Assembly: GCF_963678635.1 (NCBI RefSeq)
Contig: NC_087068.1
Location: forward strand, 26,786,318-26,850,317
DNA: 64,000 nt
Direction of reading: 5' to 3'
Source: Symsagittifera roscoffensis
Lineage: Eukaryota; Xenacoelomorpha; Acoela; Convolutidae
Positions within the stretch are counted from its first letter, which is position 1. Each line of letters opens with the position of its first letter. The notes under the pieces were generated by a model. It did not search any database. It saw nothing but the letters and a program-made list of their open reading frames with translations, and had not been told where the DNA came from. Of the stretch, positions 34,281 to 47,400 are shown in pieces. The position numbers and the translations under genes are program-made.

Positions 34281-37200
34281 TCCACCGCAGAAACCCGTGC
34301 TCTAAATTGCAGGGGTTTGGCATTGATTTACCAATTTGCCGCGCACTGAGCAGCTGAAAATTTCAGTTTCTATTGTAATGCCATCGAATTGCGAAAAGGA
34401 ATTAAATTTCATGCATGCTCAACACATTGAACCGATGAACCTGATGCCTGAAATCGTTAGGGTTTTATACAGTTCTTCCAGTAAGGAGCTACAAATTGCC
34501 GCCCAAATAATAAAACCAAACCTCATTTGAATATTAATGACGCCTAAAAATAAGCAAAAAGGTGGTAGTCACTAACTCTAAACCATTTGTTCTGTATTTC
34601 ACCGTAAATTTGATTTACGTAATTCTATAAACACCGTAAATTTGATTTCACCGTAAATTTCTGTATTTCAGTTGTATGCTTTTACAGCCCTATAGCAACT
34701 GGTTACTACTCTAGATATCTACAAGGATAGCCGGTGGCTGTGCAAGTAGCACAGAATGTTCCGACCAAATTCTTTAAAAAACTGCAAAAATTGTTGAAAC
34801 ATTGAACTATACCTTCATCTACAGCCATGAGGTCGAATGAGCACTGAGTGGGTAGTGGCGAGATGGAACTGGAGAGAGTGACGCAATAAGAAGCCTCGTC
34901 AGTCACACTCGCATCTCTGATCACCATCCAGTGTCTGTTCGATGAGTCATCACGGCCAAATGTTATCCTCTCATTCTCCACAATAGCTGCAAAATTTTGT
35001 GAAATTACACAATTTTGTTGTTTGTTAAAAAAAGAACTTTGTTTTTTTTCAACGTTTTGCTCAATTCATTAGAATTTTTTCATTGCTGAAGTTTCAACTC
35101 AAGAAATTTGTTTAAGTCGATTTAAGCCCTTGCAAATTTTTAATTTGATCATTGTTTTATAGCTATCAAATAGTTTTTTAGCTATCATGTAGCAAAAGTC
35201 ACGCGAAGCTTTTGAACATTTCTCAAAAATGCCATTTTTACTTCAACTATTTTTGATTCAATTCAAAAATAGGAAAGATCTAGAATATTCCAGAATATCT
35301 TACTTAGTTTTTCCTTTAACCAGGAGACAGTCGGCCTCGGATTTCCTGACACTTCAACCTCCACTCGTATAGTCTTCCCAGTGAAGAAGATGTCGTCTGT
35401 CGGCTTCACCAGGAACATCGGCTCCGAGGGGGGACGACTGGGGTCCAGTTGGGGCTCGGAGGAGCCAGAGGCGGAGTCGACACTGTCCCAGCCACCCTTG
35501 GAAGGAGAGTCGAAACCCATGTCGCTGAAAGTAGAAGCGAATATCTTTGAGGCTGTAGCTTGTTGGATTTACAAAAACTAATAGAAAAAATTGCTGATTT
35601 ATGAAAAAAGCTTTGATTCCACTTTTTTGCTTCATTACTTAAAATTTGCATTACGACCACTTGACGAAGTGGGGAGGAACCATAACGTAGGGTTTTTTCC
35701 ACTTCATTTAATTTTAATTACAAAAAAAAATTAAAAACTTCATCTCATTTCCAGAAATTTGCTTTTGAGTGTTTTCGTTTTTGAGACCAACTTGATGATA
35801 CTGAACTCAATGACGATAAATTTGATCCCAGTTTTGTTTTAGTTAACTTCACAAGTTATTCTAGTCTCCTTTTTGTAGTTTTTATTCGATTCAATAAAAG
35901 TAATCAGACTTTTTTCAATTTTTTCAGAAACTGTCTTCATTTTCTTTGACTTTATTTTCATCAATAATTCACTCTGGTTGGACTGTTCTGTGGTAATTGC
36001 ACATCAGCAACCAGTTATCTTTGTTTACTTTTTCAACTTTAAAAATTTACATCGGCAAAAATTAAAATCAAAAAGAAGTTTACCTATACTATATACTATT
36101 TCTAGAACTTTCTAGAACTCTAGAAAAATAAATAAAATTCGCCAACTTACTAGAAAGTTTTCTCCATGTACATCAGCATACCCTTCGTGATCGGTTTTTT
36201 GAAAGCACTTATAGTCTTGATTCTCAGAGTCGCCTTTTTCCACAACCACTTCAGCCTCTCGTTCCTATTTCCACGAACAGGACAATTCCTGGAAAGCGAA
36301 TTGCCGCCTGAAACTTCGTTTTCCTTCAACTGAATGATTTTGAGTTGTTTGTCGTATCCCTCCCACCAATCATCATCGTCGATTCCGTAGATCTGAGGCT
36401 TGAAGATTCCAGGATTTGTCTGCAACGTTGCATCCGTTTCCTCTTCAAACGCATAAGCATCTTCGTCCAAACTAGCAAATTTATCCGTGGGTATCTGGAC
36501 TGTCTTGCATCGCGAGAACTCCTCGGGACGTGCGTTGGCTCTGAAGATGCTGAACAAATGGACGCTGAAATCTTTCGGACCATATCCAGGCATTTCAAGG
36601 TCGCTCTGTGTTGCGTATGTTGGAGCTACGGTGAATGGTTCGTCTTTAAAGGTGACTTCACTCATTTGATCTACTATTGTAATACCTTGAAGTGTTATTT
36701 CTCTCACTGAAACTTCGTTCAGATTTGCGGGTTTATATAACACCTCTTTGCAATGTTCGACGATCTTCTGTTTTGGTGTGACTGGAATAGCGCTTAGCAG
36801 GTGTTCCTGATTGTCTGCATTTCTAGCCCGGGTTGATATTTCATAACGTCTGCAATGAAGGTCGACCGGTTTCTGATGAACCAAACTAACCCTAACTGGT
36901 TCTTTTTCGGGTTTGAAAGTTTCAGGCTTTATCCATGTAAATCCAAACTCTTTGGGTTCTACGAAGCAATCTTTGGCAAGGTCATCAAAAGGAATCACAG
37001 GAGCATTTTCAACTGGTCTTGTTTCTTCAATCAACATCGCAAATGTGTATTCATCGACCATAAGGTGAAGTGGCATTGTTTCCTCCAGCTTCAACGTCGC
37101 CTCAAAAGGAACCGCAATTCGGCTTTCATCATTGAACAAATTGATTGGTGCTGAACACAAACCCGACTCAGGTATTGTCTCGTAAAATGGGTATTCTTCA

Positions 37201-38868
37201 ATTGCGGGGAGAATCTCTTCGCACCTCAAGTTGGGTTTTTCCTCAGCCAACCAACCGGAACCCTGGTAGATTTCAGTAGTGATAACTTGGTTCTTTGCTA
37301 CTGCTGGTTTCACATGATCTCCGAAGGCCTGTTCACGTATTCTCGAACCTTGAATGGGCACTGTTCTCTCGTTGAATTCTTCGTCGGAATTTTTCTGCTT
37401 GGAAATCAATTTAGAGACGTGAACAGTTGCTGAGTTCAGATCGGGTTTTATTTTGATCAGTTTTGCGTTTTCAGCTTTCGGTTTTGTTTTTTCCAATGGA
37501 TCCACTCTAAGAGATCCGATCAATGTTTTCTCAACGCCAAATCCATCGTAGAAATCTGGCAAGCCAAATCCAGGCGCTTCTGATTGCAATTGATTCTCGG
37601 TGTCCAGTATCATTGCAAACTCCGGTTCACTGGTTTGGAACTCAAGCAATGGCTCTGGCTCTTTGGCTATCGATGCCAGTGCTACTGAAACTTCAGTCAC
37701 TTTAACTGTATGTCGCTTCGGTTTGCGGCTTGGTATAGACTTGGCTACTCTGGTTTTGCGACTTTGAACTGTCAGTTCCATTGGTCTTGCCCATTTCGCT
37801 TCGCATTCGACGACTTTGCCAAACTCATAATCAGTGACCAAAGATCCTTTGAAAGTTGAAATTTTAGGATGATGAAGAACATAAAAGTCTGTGCTTTGAG
37901 TGATGTAATTGAAAGAATATTTCAAAGGATACTGTTCAAGAATATTCTCCGGTTCTTCTTTTTTGAATTCGGAGTCAAGTTCTTTCAAGAAAGGGCTGAA
38001 CTCTTTCGGTGTCATGATCTTGTCAACGTTTTCTTTCGGCATGGTCATCAACTTCTTATATAAGTTTTTAGGAATAACAACATCACGTTTAGGAATCAAT
38101 GGTTTGGTCAGGACCTTGAAGGAGATCACTTTGTCGAAATGAGGCCTCAATTTCTCCAATTCTGGATCCTGTGGTGTTCTGGGATCTACCAGTGGTTGCA
38201 CAATTTCACTCCTTTTACCAATTTCTGGATATATTTTTTCAGGAATGTCGAAAAAAGTTACTGAGTAAGTTGTTGTTGTAGTTCGGAGTATTCTTTCAAA
38301 TTGAAGTTCAATAGTTTGTTTCGTGATCAATGAATCATCAGGATGTTTTCTGGGGTAGCTTAAGTCTTCGGGCAATTTCGGTGGATTTTCAGTTCCGGAT
38401 TCTGATTTTGGTGTGAAAAAGTCAAGGTCGAACTGAGACCATGTAAAATCAGGTGGTGCGTCTAATCCTCTGGGTTTTTCTGTAGGCTTGATTTCATCAG
38501 TGAAGAACTTGATGGAACTTTTGAATTTATTCAGAGAAACGAATTTTCCGTGAACCTTCGGGGCGTAATTGGGCCTCTCAAAATTCATCGATGCCATGAA
38601 CCCACGCAATTTAACAGACAAATCTTCTGGTTCAGGTGAAAACGTTCTCAGGAAACGTCGCATTTCGGGAGTCTTTTCCAATTCGGTGAAGTAAACAGTC
38701 AATAACTCTGGATCTATCAACTCAGAACCCGGTTCTTTTGGAGTCTTCCTTTCCACCGCTGGTTCTCTGAGTTGACCGGGGCGTCTCATGTCTGCTGGTT
38801 GCAATGGTCGGTTGCTTGTGAAGATCCAATCATATACAGTCAGGGCCTCCGGAGTTTCACCATCATCT

Positions 38869-41800
38869 TGCACCCGCCCATTTCTAGAATTGCGTTCATT
38901 ACTTACTCATTGGGAAACACGCCGTTTTGACACAGTTTCAAGAAAATCTACAGAGAGCAGCAGAGTAAGCAGTCGTCTCGTTCCCAGTCTTTTTTTTTTT
39001 CCAAATCTGATCCTATTGCATCTTTAATGGACCGCAGAAATAGGGACTCGACCCTCTCTTGTCATTCTTTGAGAACACGTCATCCATTTTCGTCCATTCA
39101 GCCCTGAAAAAATGTTCTATAAGCGCATTTGGCGCTAATTAAAACTAATTTGCAACACGAGCCAACGCCAAAATGTTCAAGGTTTTGGTCAAAGTGTTCT
39201 TAAAAGTGCTCGATATTTTTGTTCCAAAAATCAAGAAAGAATGATTGTGATCTGACCACGCAATGACGTAGACTTCGGCAGCAGGTTATCTATCTACTGT
39301 CCAGCGGGGAAAAAGCTTATAAACAAAAAGACCATTTGTGTAACTTTAAAAAAAAATTTTGAAAGTTATTTTTTTAAGATTTGTTGGAAAAAGATAACAG
39401 GGTCGAGTTAATAACTTGCTTTTTGAAAGGTTTGGAGGGTAATTAAATACACTGGAAAATAATTAAAAATCACCATCTTTTGATAAGGATTTCATTGAAT
39501 GTAAATTTGATAAATTAATTGCTATTTGATTCTGTAAAAACAGTGGTGAACAAAATCGCACAAAAATGTTACAGAGCACTTTTTTGGTTGTTTATCAGGG
39601 GCGAGCTGATCAGCTGATACTGACAAGAATTTATAAACAACAGATTTGTTTGACAATGTAGAACCATATAATTCCACCTAATTATAAATCACAGAATCTG
39701 CAGCTTTAAAGAAAAGATTGGACTGGAGCCTGGTGGCCGGTAAGGCGCATGATGGAGATGGCATTCAATTAAGTTTGAAAAGTTCAAGAAAACTTGTTTA
39801 TGATAAACTAACGCAATTATGAAAACTTTTGGATTGAAGTGGACTTTTCATTGATGAAAAATCATTCACCACAAAATAATGTTGCTCACGTACGTCTCAG
39901 CATCGAGTGAACATTGAATTAAAATTTATTCAGTCAATGAAGAGGGTATGTAGAGACTAGAACATAGTGGTTTATAATGCCTGAAGTGAATGAAAAGATA
40001 CTTTAATAAACTTTTCATAAAGTTTGGTTCTTTTTTTAAATAGTCGAACAAAACGTGGGACTGGCAGTTTCTCGGCTTCTTATAAAACCGCATCCAGTTT
40101 CAAGCATTCATAATCGATATTATTTTGAGTTTATTATCAGTCTTACGTAAATTGAGAGAAAATTTAACTTTTATGAATTAATGATGGATTATAACCTCTA
40201 AAACTATTTAAACCATATAGTATCGATTATGTATCCAATCTTTTTTCAACCCACTTATAATTGATGATAAACAACTATTTTCATCCCAATTTTTATTGTC
40301 TGCAAAAATCCATTATAATCAATTGATTGTTATCGATTATAATCTTTTTGTTTTGCCCATTTTGCCTTCAACCTTGCATCTGAATTGCTTATTCTTCATA
40401 CTTTTGATAGACGATGGTTTTATTCGGAAAAGTTACTTATCATTTACCGCGGTAACCTTTCAACTAATATGATAGAATCTCTATGAAACTTTTGTTTCGC
40501 TGTAAGACTTTGCTCAGATGAACCAAAGCGTTACAAGACATCTCGCTTTTATAGATTTCGTTATTGACAGTGAAATTATAACCCATGAGAAATAATTAAA
40601 TATGTTTTTGGTGTGATTAAAATTTTGGCGAAATCGAAGACTATAACCAATTATAATTAAATTAAAGTTTTTTTTGTTTGAACTGTGCTCATATCAAATA
40701 AATCAAATCTATAATCGCTTACTTACACCTAAACTTAGATGCAGGAAGCAACTAAGTGTGTCTCATTGTATTTGACTTAATTGTGTTACAAAACTGCCCT
40801 AGATACCATTACAATTTATAGCGACCTCTCATTTCAAAATTAAGCCCCAAAAAAATAAAAGCAGGTTTTCGGTCAACCAGTAAAACAAAAATGAACAACA
40901 ACATTGAATAACTTCTCATCTCGGTGTAATTGGGATGGTTAAGAAACTAAAATCTTATGATCCTGTGTTCATGACCCTGGAGTGTATACAAGCGCTGTTT
41001 TTCTGCTGTTAATAAGTAACACAAACAGCATCCAGTTTCATCTGCTGCTTGTACAACAGGCGACTACCAAGCCATCAAGTTTCAAGCTAAAATAGTCAAT
41101 TGTATTATGATTTTCATACCAGTCGTACTAAAATTGAGAAATAAAAATTTATTTTAATCAATTAATAGTCGATTATATTCTTTTTTTCGATCAAGTTATT
41201 ATCAATTGTAACTCAATTCAAACGATTGTAATTGATTATTATTCAATCTATTTTTTGATACCATTATAGTCGATCATTATCGATTATTTTTATTCCAATT
41301 TCTAATTCAAATGTTTTGCACAAAACTATCCAGTGTTATCATTTATACTCTATTCTAATCCCTTTTGTTTGCCCGTGTTGTCTTCGACCTTGCATCTGAA
41401 CTGCTTATTTTATATGCTTTTGTAGACGTTGGTTTATGTGAAAAATGAGAATATTATTTTGAAAGGTTTCAAATCAATTCAAACCTATAACGTTTTTAGT
41501 TTTTCTATTTGTCCTCCATTAGAGTTGTTTCAAGATGCACATTTTAGGTTTTGTTAACCACCAAAATATCAGCGTAAAGCTTTACTTTCATGATTTGTTT
41601 GGAATTTTTTTTCACCTACCACGGGAACTTTTCTACTAATATCAAAGAATCTCTGTGAAAATTTTGTTTCGTGGTAAATTTTTGTGTTCAGATGAACCAA
41701 AGTATGACAAGATATCTCAATTTTGAGATTTTTTTTGTTATTGACAGAAAAAATAATAACCCATTAGAGTTATTGAAATGATTTTTTTCTTCTGCTAAAT

Positions 41801-44267
41801 TTTTGGCAAAACTAGAAATTATAATCGTTTTTAATCGATTATAATTGATTTCAAGACTTCTTTTTATCAGTTGTATTCGATTATAAGAGATTATAACCTC
41901 AAGGAAAAATTACGGTTATAGTCGATTATAATTCCTCTAAACAGCTCATTTTGGTAGTTATAATCAATCAAAATTGTCAGAAAAGTTAAGATGATAATCC
42001 GTTATAATCGATTACTTTCGTTTAAACTTGGATGCGGGCAAAAAAAAGTTAATTTTTCTATTAATTGTGACCCGTTCAGTGTTTGATTTTTAAAAAATTG
42101 CTCCGTAGTTTCGATTTTTTTGTAATGGATAAATAAGAGTGAAAATTGATTTTTACTAGCCAATTGTATTTTATAACTAAGATTTACAACTATCTAACTG
42201 TCTGTTTATTTGTAATTTCTGGCTGTTTACCGTCAGTCTACACAACTTTTAAAGAATATCGAATGAAATTGATGTCGCAGTAATCGGTTTTCCAGCATTT
42301 GTTAGTATGTTTTGTGATCTAGGTGGAAAGTGGACGTGGAACTTGTGATGTGGAAAGTCAGAGGATTTTTCTCGAAATTGAGAAAATTCTTTGGAACTTT
42401 ATTCATTTCTTTCCAATCACGACATTGAAAGGCTTTAACATGGTATATCACTCGACTATTGCAGTGATTAATTGTTCTACCTGATTTTTGGTGGAAAACA
42501 AAAACTAAAACATATCCAAATAAAAGTCCCTCCATTTTCAATGGTCGGAACAACAAGTCTTAGTAGCCGCCTTTTGTACAAGCAGCAGAGAATATTTGAC
42601 CATATATCATGAAAGATTGTTTTTGATGAAATAATTTGAAAGTCTGAGAGAATAAGAAAGACCAAATAAAAAACAATTAGTGAAATAGAAAACCTAACTT
42701 AGCCATTCTTATGTTTAAATCAGCTTTTTCCTAGGTAATTTTGTATATAGCCAAGAGTTGTTATAGCTAATAATTATTAATTCTAAAACTCCAAACTCAT
42801 TTGATTGGAACCAGAAAAAAGTTTTTCAAAATTATATGCATCATGATTCGCACCATTTGTGATTAAAAAGGAATGACTATGATTAAAATCAAATGGAGAA
42901 ACAAAAAAAAATCAAAAATCGTTTTTGTCAATAAAAATTGCAACAAAAGCCCAAAAGAATACGGAAATAAATCGCCTGCACCAATAGAATTTTTCTAAAT
43001 GGTTTTAGAAATGCTGTAAAAAAGGCAAATTTTCAAAATACTCCTTTCTGCAGAACTAAGCAGACAGACAAAAATCTAAATTAGCCAAAGTTTTCTATTT
43101 GCAAAAAAAAACAGGTCTCAACTAGAATTTAACTCCTGGCCTTTGTCGTCTCAAGCATAGAGGTTACAACAACTTGAAATTGAGCTAAACCATCGAACTA
43201 CGGGAACCAAGCTCCCCTCAGAGCACACGAACGTCCACAAAAACTTTTTTTGGTTGCAAGGACGCAATAAAAGGCCCCTATTCGACATTAATTAATCCGA
43301 AAATTATTATGCCGATATAAAAGACACAAAAAAGGGAAAAAAATGCAATGGCACCTAAACCGACAAAACATAAGCAGACAAATAATAGGTCAAAACTTTT
43401 TTCTTCCGGAATATTTACCGTTTGAAAAACAACGGTCCTGGTCAGGTTCCAACACAGGACCTTTGCCGTCTCAGGCGTATTCGTCACCACCAGGCTAAGT
43501 CTGCATTACAAAATTTGGATTCATAATGAACCATGGTACATCATGAGTTCAAAGAGTCCTGTGGACAACGTTGTTGACGGGAAAAAATTAAGTACACGAT
43601 TGTAATACCCTTGCATAGGGTCACAAGGGTAAAAAAAAGTTTGAAAACAAATTTTTGCCAATTTCATAATGAAGTTGAAATTGATAATGCTGTTAAAGTT
43701 TATACCTGATCAGTGAAACAACGCACACCAAAAGCGTGAACAGTCAATCGATCTCCATGGACTCTCTACAACAACTTATAGGGTGTAATTATAATTAGTT
43801 TCTAATATAATTAGTTTCTAAGTTCGGCAGATCCACACCCTCTGAACAAAAAATCGCATGCTTTTGATAGGGAAGTAAATCTTCAAGACAAGAAAATCTA
43901 AAACTAGTACCAACTTGCAACAAATTATATGCTCAACCGATACACAGCGAACTTACTTTGAAAATATTAATGCGATATATACCATGAATTACCGTTCGTA
44001 TTTTTTAAATGTATGTACAAGATACTTGGTTGCTTTCAAATTTATACACAATTTTTTACATGAAATCACCCGACAATGATAGATTGACCTCGTGATTTGA
44101 CCAGCTTGCTTGGTTGCTTTCAAACTTTTTACATCATTTTTACAAGAAATCATCCTACAGTAGTAGATTGGCCATGTGATTTGACCTTGACTTTGTTTAA
44201 ATTTTGAACAGTTTTTTGGCTAAAGATGATGTTTTTTTTTCCTTCAATTTCTCTATTTTATTTCCGT
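38869..44267. other. 3' flank of the native Ig gene, between the two copies of its coding part
   Basis: 5.4 kb without a convincing gene, repeating the content of 25259-30657. Any transcript of the truncated duplicate must start here or read through from the native gene. Confidence 0.6.
42405..42555 (+). repeat. Dispersed repeat shared with SOAT introns (copy 2)
   Basis: Equivalent of the 28795-28945 element within the second 13.6-kb copy. Confidence 0.7.
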
Positions 44268-44456
44268 TCACGACTTGACTGTGAGTCTGGCCTCGGTGAT
44301 CAGTTTGCCGAACTTGTTCGTCGCCTCACAGATGTAGTCTCCCTGATCTTCCCTTGTCACCTTTGATATCCTCAGTGAACACTCTCCGTCTGATTTATGC
44401 TGAATGGTGATTCGGCCACCCGCTTTGATTGGCCTGCCATCTTTTCTCCACGAAAC
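44268..44456 (-). CDS. Ig protein last exon: second half of Ig domain 2 and stop
   Basis: The exon encodes VSWRKDGRPIKAGGRITI, CSLRISKVTREDQGDYICEA and TEARLTVKS before TGA, the rest of an I-set domain. Acceptor TTTCGTTCAG. An AATAAA on the minus strand (44262-44257) lies only 5 bp after the stop, so the true 3' end is unclear. Confidence 0.9.
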   Translation of the reverse strand, partial: VSWRKDGRPIKAGGRITIQHKSDGECSLRISKVTREDQGDYICEATNKFGKLITEARLTVKS

Positions 44457-47400
44457 CTGAACGAAAGATTTGTTAATGAAAATCAATTCCTGTTTTTCCT
44501 TTTTTTCTATCTTAGGAGAGGATACGTTGAAACGTATCAGCTCTACCAATTCTTTGACATGATGTTGAAACTCCAAAAAATGCTTTTTTTTCATGCTTTA
44601 TTAAGGGCCAAAGAACGTCTAATGAATTGAAAAACATCTATAATCGAGGTGATTATGTCCATGGTTTGACGTAGATTTCCCCATAGAACTCGTTCTGAAT
44701 AAGATTTTCAGCGTTTTTCCATTCAAATAGGTATATATTCATAAGTTCATCTATATCATCTTCATACAGATGAATATATGAAGCTATGGATGATTAATAC
44801 TCTGAGCTGAAAACGGAACTTGCCACTGGGATTGGGTTTCCGGACACCTCGCAGCCCATCTTACAGTTCTTGCCCACTTTGACCGACATGTCATTCAGCT
44901 CATCGTCAAACTCAGGAGCTCGCGGTTCTCCCAGACTAAAACATGAACTGACTAACTGATAAGAAGAGAGTTAACAACCTTTTTTTTGTAAACTTCTTGT
45001 CGGAAGTTTCTTCTTGAGGAAACAATTCCAAGAAACCAATGGTCAACAAGCTAACGAAGCGTTCCAGGAGTTAACTAAAGGTCACTATATAGTCAATAAG
45101 TTATCTGATGGATTCAAAAGTCAATCAAGGGTTTCTATTGCGTCTTATTGTCAATCAATTGTTTCTGAATCGATAATTTCTACAAACCTTCTACAAAAGT
45201 TTATCACGCGGATCAACTAAACTTTTTCTGAAAACTTCTTGAACAGTTATGCAATTAAAAAAGGAAAATGTACGCAGATGAGGAGTGGCAAAAAGCTCCT
45301 CTACTCACTCCTCTTCCTCAATGAGAGTGTCGTCTGCCCTCGAGGTTCCTCCAGACTGTAGTCCCATCCTGCTTCCAGGTATGTCTGACCTGGACATGGA
45401 GGCCCTGGAGAGAGAGGCACGCGATATCTGTCTGCTCTCTTTCACCATCTGCGTCAGACCTGAACAAATAAACAGTAAAAAAGATATTGCATTGGGAAGC
45501 CGGTAGGTCTAATTCAGGTCTCAAACGGCCAGTACTACTACACAGAAATAGGCTAATTTTTCGCGTACCAAGAATTAGCATTAAATCTATCTAAACTATA
45601 AATATTTCGCGTGTGTCTGTGTGGCATCGTCTGCTATTAGATTTTTTGTAATAATGCAAATACCTTTCAGGTGCGGAACATTATCTAAAAAGTTGAAATC
45701 CAAGTTGAATTAATAACTTTCCAATAAAAGCGCAAAAAAGCAAAATAGGCGACACCTCTACGTTTATTTCGCAATTGTTTTCCCTTAGATGCTTACAAGC
45801 GAAAATAAAATAAGTGCAACTTTTTTGAAGAATTTTAGTAATTTTCAGTTTTAATTTAAAAAATAACCGACAATACTGAAACTTTCTATGCAATAAAATA
45901 AAATGAATTTGTTGTACTTCCTTTTTTTAAGCACGGAAAAGCTTTTGGAAGCGCTTCCTTAAGAAAGCGCTAAAATTTAGATAATGGTTAAATTTCAGAT
46001 TGACAGATAACTCTTGTTCTATTCGATTAATAAAATTTCACATTATAGTCGCCCACCAAACTACAGCCTCCCCCAATTATTAATAAATTTCGAATGGCGA
46101 AGTAAACTCAATCATAATTTTTTTCCAAGGCTAGATACTAAGATGGTGAAGAGCCTTGAAACATTCTCGACAGTGTTTCAGTATTGAGCTACCAAAATGC
46201 AGTTACCAAGTATCACTGAACGAACTTGCGACGAATAAAAGTAAAAACTAAATGAAAAAAACTGTCAAGGATGCTAGCAAAAAAAATCTTATTTAGATGC
46301 TATCAAAAAAATCAATAATAGTATTCAAAGATATTAACAAAAAATATTCAAATTCTCATCTTTCAAAATACTTACAGTTAACTGCAGATGCAGAAAACCA
46401 AACTTTAACATGGAAATAAAATAGTTTCGCAAAAACTACACATTAAGGGCGAGACAGCAGTAAATAAAATATATGAAAAACAGCAAAACTCATACACTAT
46501 ATTGAGTAATACAATAAAAATATAATGACAAAACTGCAGAATAAAGTTTCTAGGTCAGCCTTTAATCAACTTTTATATTGAGTAATCTCACTATATTGAG
46601 TACTACAATGATAACATAATGACAGAACTGTAGAATAAAATTTCTAGGCCAGCCTTTGGTCAACTTTTATCTAATTTAGTCTGAAAAACGATGATAGCCA
46701 GACCAGTTTTTTCAAACAAAGACGAAGCTACATTGGAAAAGAAAACGAAAAAAAGTAAAATAGAAAATATTGAGAATTAGTAACACAGTGCTACGTTTCA
46801 GATTCGAACTTAAGACCTAGAAATTTGGCTTCTCATTTCCTTTTTTCTCAGCCACAAACGATTACCGATTGTCAAACACGAGCCGCAATTAAAGCAGAGA
46901 AGCAATGCTATGAAATTTCCAATGCTGCAGATTGTGATGATAGTAAAAGTACCACGAAATGAGCACATTTATTTGCTATTCAAGCTGGAAAAAAGTGGAG
47001 TCTTACTAATACACTACGCTCGCTGGCTCGCAAGTGTAAGCCTTCGGGCATCTGTTATGATTTTTCACTTCAAGAACCCAAATTACGGCTGAAAAAATTT
47101 GTACCGGAAACTATACAGCACTTGACCCTCTGCCAGCTTTTTTAAAATCTTGTGGAATAAAATAGAAACCCCATCTTAGTTACAAAAAACTTATGGCTCC
47201 TTGAACTCTGTTTTTTTTTTCATATGTGAGGTTTATTTTACGAGGAGCAAGCTATAATGGAAAAAAATCCAAAATTAAATATAACATTAGCGCAATCCTA
47301 CGCCTAAATAATAGACTAAAAATTTTTAATGTAGTCCATAATTTACTGAATACCACCAGATGCTGAAAATAACAAGCGGTTATGCTTACATTTTTTAGCT

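Larger units (their letters stand above)
25259..38868. repeat. 13.6-kb direct tandem duplication, copy 1
   Basis: The sequence from 'tgcacccgcccatttctaga' at 25259 to 'gtttcaccatcatct' at 38868 recurs at 38869-52480 in the same orientation. The copies differ only by scattered single bases and homopolymer lengths; for example 37049 A versus 50661 C changes Asp to Tyr in the coding frame. The copies abut directly at 38868/38869. Confidence 0.97.
30658..38868 (-). pseudogene. 5'-truncated duplicate of the Ig protein 3' end
   Basis: Exons correspond one to one with the downstream-copy gene: 38868-36151 (last 906 codons of the giant exon), 35524-35304, 34986-34813, 31851-31701, 31327-31216 and 30846-30658. 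All splice sites, including the GC donor, and the stop are intact. I see only one coding difference in the giant exon part (Asp to Tyr, 37049). It lacks the promoter and the first 3800 or more codons. Upstream lies the 3' flank of the other copy, so expression would need read-through or a new promoter. It could be an assembly artefact. Confidence 0.8.

Noticed and set aside
36150-38873. A separate 907-codon gene with its own start
   Set aside because: The apparent start is a GTG created at the duplication junction and the apparent stop reads across a GTAAGT donor. It is the truncated duplicate of the giant exon, not an independent gene.
44257-44262. AATAAA as poly(A) signal of the Ig gene
   Set aside because: It is only 5 bp past the stop codon; possible but too close to call.
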